Assembly (NCBI GenBank): GCA_002392765.1
Contig: DGHT01000036.1
Coordinates: 1 to 64,000, forward strand
Direction: 5' to 3'
Source: Verrucomicrobia bacterium UBA3841
Lineage (GTDB): Bacteria > Verrucomicrobiota > Kiritimatiellia > RFP12 > UBA1067
Length of the DNA: 64,000 nt
Below the pieces are notes generated by a model, which searched no databases, was not told where the DNA came from, and saw only the letters and a program-made list of their open reading frames with translations. Below, piece by piece: positions 59,463 through 64,000 of the stretch (within the stretch, counting starts at the first letter, position 1; each line of letters begins with the position of its first letter). The translations under genes were made by a program, and so were the position numbers.

Positions 59463-62400
59463 ATGAAACGATACATGCTTGCAATGCTCTTCGCAATGGC
59501 CTCGCTCTTCGCGTCCGCCGCCGCAACGGTTATAAATGTTCCGGCGAATGGCTCCCTTGAGCTGACGAGCGGAAACAACAAGGACAATACAATCATCGTC
59601 GCGGCTGGAGGAGCTACGATCACGTTTGCGAACGGAAGCGGGAACAAGACGTTTTATCCGCACCTTGTCGTTTCCGGCGGCGTCGTGCGCGTCAGTTCGT
59701 CTGGATTTTCCCGTTATCGGTTCGTCTCCGGCGTTCGCGCCGTCGACGGAGGCTCGCTTGAAATCGACGGCGTTTCAACGATCAGCATCGACCGCAAGAC
59801 AATTCCAGACCCCACTGATATCATGCCGGCCACCGGCCCGCTTTGCGACTTCGACAACGTAAGCTTCACTTCCGGTTCCGGCAAACTTGCGCTCAATTAC
59901 AATGCCACCGTCCGTCGGTTGCCGAACTGCAAGATCGTCGTGGAGCCTGGCGACAGTGCGGTGCCCACGACGGTTGCCCTCGCAAGCACTGACTCCAACG
60001 CCGCCGCTGCGCTGCTTGATAATGGCTCGCTTTGCCTTACCAACTTCAACGCCATAGCGCTTACGGCTAATGCGCTTCCCGACGGATGCCATGTGCGGGT
60101 TTCGCCAGGGCGAACTTTCAAGTTCGATCAAGGGAATCTTGCTGCTGATGGTTTGACCTTGATGCCTTCCTCCGGTGCGACAGGCCTCTTCAACATTGAG
60201 CTTCTCGGGCGCGGTGCGACGGTGTGCTTTGCAAATGATGGAGGAAAGAACATCCGATGCGAGTCAAACATCACAGGGCTTGGCGAAATTCTCTTCAAGC
60301 CGAATTCAGGAACTGTCATAACGCGCTTCCGCGGCATGGCCTATACGGCGACAGATTCTTCGTCATTTTCAATTCCGGTTGACACGGCGAACGAGCCTGT
60401 TCCCACAGAGAGCTGGAAGTCAAAGGTTTCGCACTGGTTCGACGCTTCTGACGAGTCGACGCTCGTACCGTTCTCGTTCGATCCGTCCGTCTGGGGCGGC
60501 AATTGGGTAAGCGCAAAAAACGAATTCGATGGGAATCAGCTTGTCATTGGCATGAAGGACAAGGTGGAGGGTTCTACTGTGTCGCTGTACAACAAGCGGC
60601 TATGGAGCGCAGACGGGCATTTCAGCGCGTCGCAATATCACCTTCAGGTCCTGCCGTATATGGTAAAGGACGGTTTGAACGGTAAGACGTATTTGAGTTG
60701 CGGAAAGCGCGGTGATCCATCCGATGGAGCCAAGTATGATTCCAACGGCAATCTCATATCATCAACCGAGAACCGCCGTCTCAAATTCTGGAGTTCCACG
60801 GCGATTGACGGCAGCACAGTTCCATCAGGTGGCTATACCAAGATCAGTGCATCTTATGCAATACTCGTTTTCGGTTCGCAGAACGGCGGTGGCGAAGCGG
60901 TAATCGGTACGGACGGCAATCAGGTGCCCGGGAACGGTTCGTTTGTCCGGCAGAGTGGAATCGACAAGGCATGGACTACCCGAGACGGTTATTCCATGCA
61001 TGCTGATGGGCTTACTGTAAATCCGAAAAGCGCAAAGCCGAACGGCGGATGGCAGATTCTATCTATAGACATGTCGGCGACAAATACGCTGGTCAACGGT
61101 CTCGGACCGATGGATGCCAATGCCGGCGAAACCGACTGCGGCGGTCAGAACTACGCCGAAGTCATCTTCTTCTCCGAGAAGCCGACGACTGTCGAGCGCG
61201 CCGCCTGCGAGCGCTACCTTGCCGAGAAGTGGGGCCTCGAATCCTCTTATGCGCAGTGGGATGTTCCGTATGCGCAGCTTAGCGGTAGTTCGGGGACCGT
61301 GACTCTCTACGACGATGCCAGAACCACATACGACAGTGTGGAAGAGATAGCTGCGGAAGGTTCGTTCTCCGGTACAGTAATCATTCCGCGCGAAAAGACG
61401 CTGGTCATTGAGAAACCACTTCCACCTACAGAAGCGGATGTGCCGGAGACGAATCGCGTCGGCTGGTACGACCCCGACTTTTCGGGTGCGGTTGTATACG
61501 ATGCAACCGCGCTTGGACACGACGATTTGCTCTATGTACTTTATGGCAGGACGTTGGTGGACTTGTGCACAGACGATAACGATATATGGTTCACGAGCGG
61601 ATGGCGCGGAGATAGCGGGGCCGTCAACAATTTCGCACCTTCCGTCTCACGGTCTGCACGAGGTGCGCTCACGACCGGCCCTAAACGCAACTGGCTCAAT
61701 TTCAAGGAAAGTCACGGGGACTCCCTCGGTAATATGATTCGCTCGCGCAAGGTATTTTCTGGCGTAAACGGATCCATGTACCCCATGAAAGTCCGGCAGG
61801 GGTTCTTTGTCGTCGATACTTCGTCCGGAGGCGGTGACATATTCAATACAGATGCTACGTTTTCTAAAGGCAAGATAAAGCCTCGCACCGACGGAAGCGA
61901 CAGCAGCAAACCGATCTGGCGTGATGGTACGGTCGCTATGTCAGGCACATGGCTCGACACGGACGAGATCAACGGGGCGGAGCGAGGCTACAACGGCAGG
62001 GCAGAGGTTTTGTCTTTTGCTACCGAAAGCGAGACTTTGGATGTGGGATATGTTGCAAACTACAACGGTTCTCATACCGAGATTGTCGGTGAATTCATAC
62101 TCTACTCCCAGCCGCTGGAAGATGCGGCACGGACGAAGGTGCAGGAATACTTGATGTACAAGTGGTTTGGCGACTTGAACAACAAGTATGCCGACTTTAC
62201 AGGGGCGACCGTTCAGGGCGCGGGAACGGTGAAGAGCCCGACGTTGCGCAACCTGCCGAAGTTCGGCACCAACTTCACGGGTTCCCTTACCGGCGGCTCG
62301 CGGCTTGAGTTCAACCTTGGTGTGGACGGAGTCGCAGACCCGATCGACATTGGAAGGGCACTTGTCCTTGAGGACGGCGCGACGGTCGCCGTGAATGTAA

Positions 62401-62573
62401 CGGGAAAACCCGCTCCGGGAAATTACACGCTCCTGACCGCAGAGTCGATAACCGGCACGGCGACGCTTGACGTCATCGGCCTTCCGGACAGCCGCAAGGC
62501 TAAACTCCATGTAGATACTGATGAAATCTGGATGGAGGTGTCCGGGCCGGGAATGATGGTTATCTTACGCTGA
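59463..62573 (+). CDS. Giant exported repeat-rich protein, unknown function
   Basis: ATG 59463 is chosen because it begins a signal peptide (KRYMLAMLFAMASLFASAAA) with GAGGG upstream; TTG 59412 and ATG 59439 would add residues before it. The 1036 residues are all-beta in appearance, with Asn/Gly/Ser-rich strands (about 20-310), then two sections carrying HWFDASDESTLVP and NRVGWYDPDFSGAVVYDATA-like motifs typical of large secreted proteins of this group, and a C-terminal autotransporter-passenger-like region. No catalytic motif seen. It is probably surface exposed or secreted. Confidence 0.7.
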   Translation: MKRYMLAMLFAMASLFASAAATVINVPANGSLELTSGNNKDNTIIVAAGGATITFANGSGNKTFYPHLVVSGGVVRVSSSGFSRYRFVSGVRAVDGGSLEIDGVSTISIDRKTIPDPTDIMPATGPLCDFDNVSFTSGSGKLALNYNATVRRLPNCKIVVEPGDSAVPTTVALASTDSNAAAALLDNGSLCLTNFNAIALTANALPDGCHVRVSPGRTFKFDQGNLAADGLTLMPSSGATGLFNIELLGRGATVCFANDGGKNIRCESNITGLGEILFKPNSGTVITRFRGMAYTATDSSSFSIPVDTANEPVPTESWKSKVSHWFDASDESTLVPFSFDPSVWGGNWVSAKNEFDGNQLVIGMKDKVEGSTVSLYNKRLWSADGHFSASQYHLQVLPYMVKDGLNGKTYLSCGKRGDPSDGAKYDSNGNLISSTENRRLKFWSSTAIDGSTVPSGGYTKISASYAILVFGSQNGGGEAVIGTDGNQVPGNGSFVRQSGIDKAWTTRDGYSMHADGLTVNPKSAKPNGGWQILSIDMSATNTLVNGLGPMDANAGETDCGGQNYAEVIFFSEKPTTVERAACERYLAEKWGLESSYAQWDVPYAQLSGSSGTVTLYDDARTTYDSVEEIAAEGSFSGTVIIPREKTLVIEKPLPPTEADVPETNRVGWYDPDFSGAVVYDATALGHDDLLYVLYGRTLVDLCTDDNDIWFTSGWRGDSGAVNNFAPSVSRSARGALTTGPKRNWLNFKESHGDSLGNMIRSRKVFSGVNGSMYPMKVRQGFFVVDTSSGGGDIFNTDATFSKGKIKPRTDGSDSSKPIWRDGTVAMSGTWLDTDEINGAERGYNGRAEVLSFATESETLDVGYVANYNGSHTEIVGEFILYSQPLEDAARTKVQEYLMYKWFGDLNNKYADFTGATVQGAGTVKSPTLRNLPKFGTNFTGSLTGGSRLEFNLGVDGVADPIDIGRALVLEDGATVAVNVTGKPAPGNYTLLTAESITGTATLDVIGLPDSRKAKLHVDTDEIWMEVSGPGMMVILR

Positions 62574-62606
62574 CGCAGAAGGAAAAGCTCGCGGAGGAAT
62601 GCTTAC

Positions 62607-63623
62607 ATGAACTGCAACAGGCGATCGTTCCTTGCTCTTGCCGCAACTGGTCTTGCGGGTTGCTTCACCGGCGGCAACGGCGCGACCGGACGTCGACAAG
62701 CCGATGCGACGGCAGGCGAGGCGGCCGGGCGGGAGCCTCTCTTTGACGACAACCTAAGCGTGATAATCTCCGATGCGCATGTGTGCGGCGAAGACGCCCG
62801 CGCGGCGAAATACACGCCGAAGCGGCTTGTTGCGTTCGTGGACGAAGTGCTCGCGATGCGCCCGCTGCCGCGTCGCGTGATCCACCTCGGCGACCTCGCG
62901 TACCTTCACGGGCATCCGGCGGACTACGCCGTCTCCAAGCCGATACTGAAGCGCCTGGAGGATGCGGGCATCGAGCTTGTTTTCTGCATGGGCAACCACG
63001 ACCGCCGCAGCGAGTTCGCCAAGGCGTGGCCGGGGCGTCTCGAGAAGTCGCCGGTCCCGGGGAAATACGTCAGCGTCACTTCGCTCGGCACGGCTGACAT
63101 CGTGATTCTCGATGGACTCCAGGGGACGGACGACCGTCTGCTTACCGACATGGGCCCGGGGAGCGGTCTCCTCACGGCAGACCAGTTCTCCTGGATCAAG
63201 AAGGAACTTCCCAAGCGCAAGCGCCCGTTCTTCGTCGCTTCGCACTTTCCGGTCGACGACTTCAAGACGTCCGACAAGAAGCACGGACATCTCGGCCGCT
63301 GGCTCATAAAGAACGCGCCCATGTGCATAGGGTATCTCTACGGGCACATCCACCGCTGGAGGCCGGAGTGGATACACGGGGCTTGGAGCGAGCGCAAGTC
63401 GCTTCGCACCCTTTCGATGCCGTCCAACGGACTTTGGGGAGACATCGGCTATGTGACGCTGAGAACCGGCGAGGACCGCGCGGTGTGCTCGCTTGAGATG
63501 AAGGACTTCTTCTTTCCGGCGGAGCCGAGCGACCCCAACGACCGTCCGGCCCCGTGGAGAATCAAAGTCGAGGAGTCGCGGGGTGCGACATGCACGTTCC
63601 TTTATGACAGGCAGGGCGTTTAA
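62607..63623 (+). CDS. Tat-exported calcineurin-type phosphoesterase
   Basis: The 338 residues start with a twin-arginine and lipobox-like signal (NRRSFLALAATGLAGC). The metallophosphatase blocks are complete: SDAHVCG, HLGDLAYLHG, CMGNHDRRSE, VASHFPVDDF and GHIHRW. The likely reaction is phosphate or phosphodiester cleavage outside the cytoplasm. The next gene is a glycerophosphodiesterase, so both may act on phospholipid- or teichoic-type phosphodiesters, or scavenge phosphate. Confidence 0.87.
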   Translation: MNCNRRSFLALAATGLAGCFTGGNGATGRRQADATAGEAAGREPLFDDNLSVIISDAHVCGEDARAAKYTPKRLVAFVDEVLAMRPLPRRVIHLGDLAYLHGHPADYAVSKPILKRLEDAGIELVFCMGNHDRRSEFAKAWPGRLEKSPVPGKYVSVTSLGTADIVILDGLQGTDDRLLTDMGPGSGLLTADQFSWIKKELPKRKRPFFVASHFPVDDFKTSDKKHGHLGRWLIKNAPMCIGYLYGHIHRWRPEWIHGAWSERKSLRTLSMPSNGLWGDIGYVTLRTGEDRAVCSLEMKDFFFPAEPSDPNDRPAPWRIKVEESRGATCTFLYDRQGV

Positions 63624-63624
63624 A

Positions 63625-64000
63625 ATGAATGTATGCAGATATGCCGCCGCCGTTGTCGCGGCACTCATTGTCGCTTCCGCAGGCGCCGTACAGACGTTCG
63701 CCGAGCGGCTTTCCGCAAAGCGTCCGTTCCTGATAGCGCACCGCGGCAGCCAGTCGCTCGCGCCGGAGAACACGGTCGCGTCGTTCGTATGCGCGGCTCG
63801 GCTCGGGCTGGACGCGATAGAAACGGACGTGAGGCTTTCGAAGGACGGCGCGCTCGTATGCGCGCACGACGACGATCTCGTGCGCATGTTCGGCGTGGAG
63901 CGCAAAGTCGCCGACATGACGCTGGCGGAGCTTCGCGGACTTGTGCCTGTGAAGGGGAAGGGACTCAAGTCGTGGCCGAAGGAGGCGCTTCGCATCCCGA
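63625..64000 (+). CDS. Glycerophosphodiester phosphodiesterase (5' part, runs off window)
   Basis: ATG 63625 follows the phosphoesterase stop by 1 base. The visible 125 residues have a signal peptide (NVCRYAAAVVAALIVASAGA) and the GDPD start: FLIAHRGSQSLAPENTVASF with the catalytic His/Arg, then LGLDAIETDVRLSKDGALVC and AHDDDLVRMF. The enzyme hydrolyses glycerophosphodiesters. The rest lies beyond the window. Confidence 0.88.
   Translation, partial: MNVCRYAAAVVAALIVASAGAVQTFAERLSAKRPFLIAHRGSQSLAPENTVASFVCAARLGLDAIETDVRLSKDGALVCAHDDDLVRMFGVERKVADMTLAELRGLVPVKGKGLKSWPKEALRIP

Overview
The window is GC-rich, and almost every gene reads rightwards. The style is that of the Verrucomicrobiota/Lentisphaerota/Kiritimatiellota group, most likely a gut- or rumen-type Kiritimatiellota bacterium. 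This is an inference from gene content: a ClpC preceded by a zinc-finger protein, a lone type IV-pilin-like protein with a FTLIEL signature, LptE- and BamD-like envelope genes (so a Gram-negative cell), Tat-exported enzymes, large LamG-type secreted proteins, and many fucosidase/rhamnosidase-type enzymes without SusC/SusD. Sequence alone does not prove the phylum.

Layout. 0-1.1 kb: the start of an unknown minus-strand gene, three copies of a 27-base repeat, and a short AraC/XylR-type regulator remnant. 1.2-18.4 kb: a dense chain of housekeeping genes, many with 1-14 base overlaps (mcsA-like, clpC, topA, xer-type recombinase, pyrE, pilin-like, birA, nnrD, NamZ-like, PlsC-like, PhnP-like, tsaD, rlmB). 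18.4-22.5 kb: a sugar module of class II aldolase, nucleotidyltransferase, NahK-like kinase, HAD phosphatase and SDR. 22.6-25.8 kb: envelope/TPR genes (BamD-like, LptE-like, stand-alone RAM domain, TPR). 25.9-27.9 kb: tRNA-Glu, dprA and a PHP phosphatase.

28-63.6 kb is an accessory carbohydrate region. It holds a sorbose-1-phosphate-reductase-like dehydrogenase, a PfkB kinase, a Tat-exported metallo-beta-lactamase-fold protein, a GntR/LacI-type regulator, two GH29 fucosidases, a LamG protein, a secreted tyrosine phosphatase, an SGNH esterase, a GH141-like beta-helix protein, GH43-like, GH2-like, esterase-GH97 and GH78-like enzymes. It continues with a ribokinase, a striking nucleoside-hydrolase/histidine-kinase fusion with its LuxR-type response regulator, a giant secreted protein, a calcineurin-type phosphoesterase and a truncated GDPD. 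Many of these enzymes have export signals. They probably strip fucose, rhamnose and acyl groups from a complex glycan, and the kinases and aldolase could feed the released sugars into metabolism.

The most unusual aspect is the load of short palindromic elements from 28 to 55 kb, absent from the housekeeping half. Several sit inside open reading frames without breaking them (PfkB, the GH2 protein, the dehydrogenase, the start of a fucosidase). Others occur as exact inverted pairs around a whole gene (25 bases around an AAA ATPase, 15 bases around the ribokinase). A 179-base block is duplicated 22.6 kb apart, together with the 3' end of a gene that is now fused to a truncated beta-helix gene. 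Several promoters share the 11-mer TTTGATATAAT with an ATG only 7-9 bases downstream, which suggests leaderless mRNAs.
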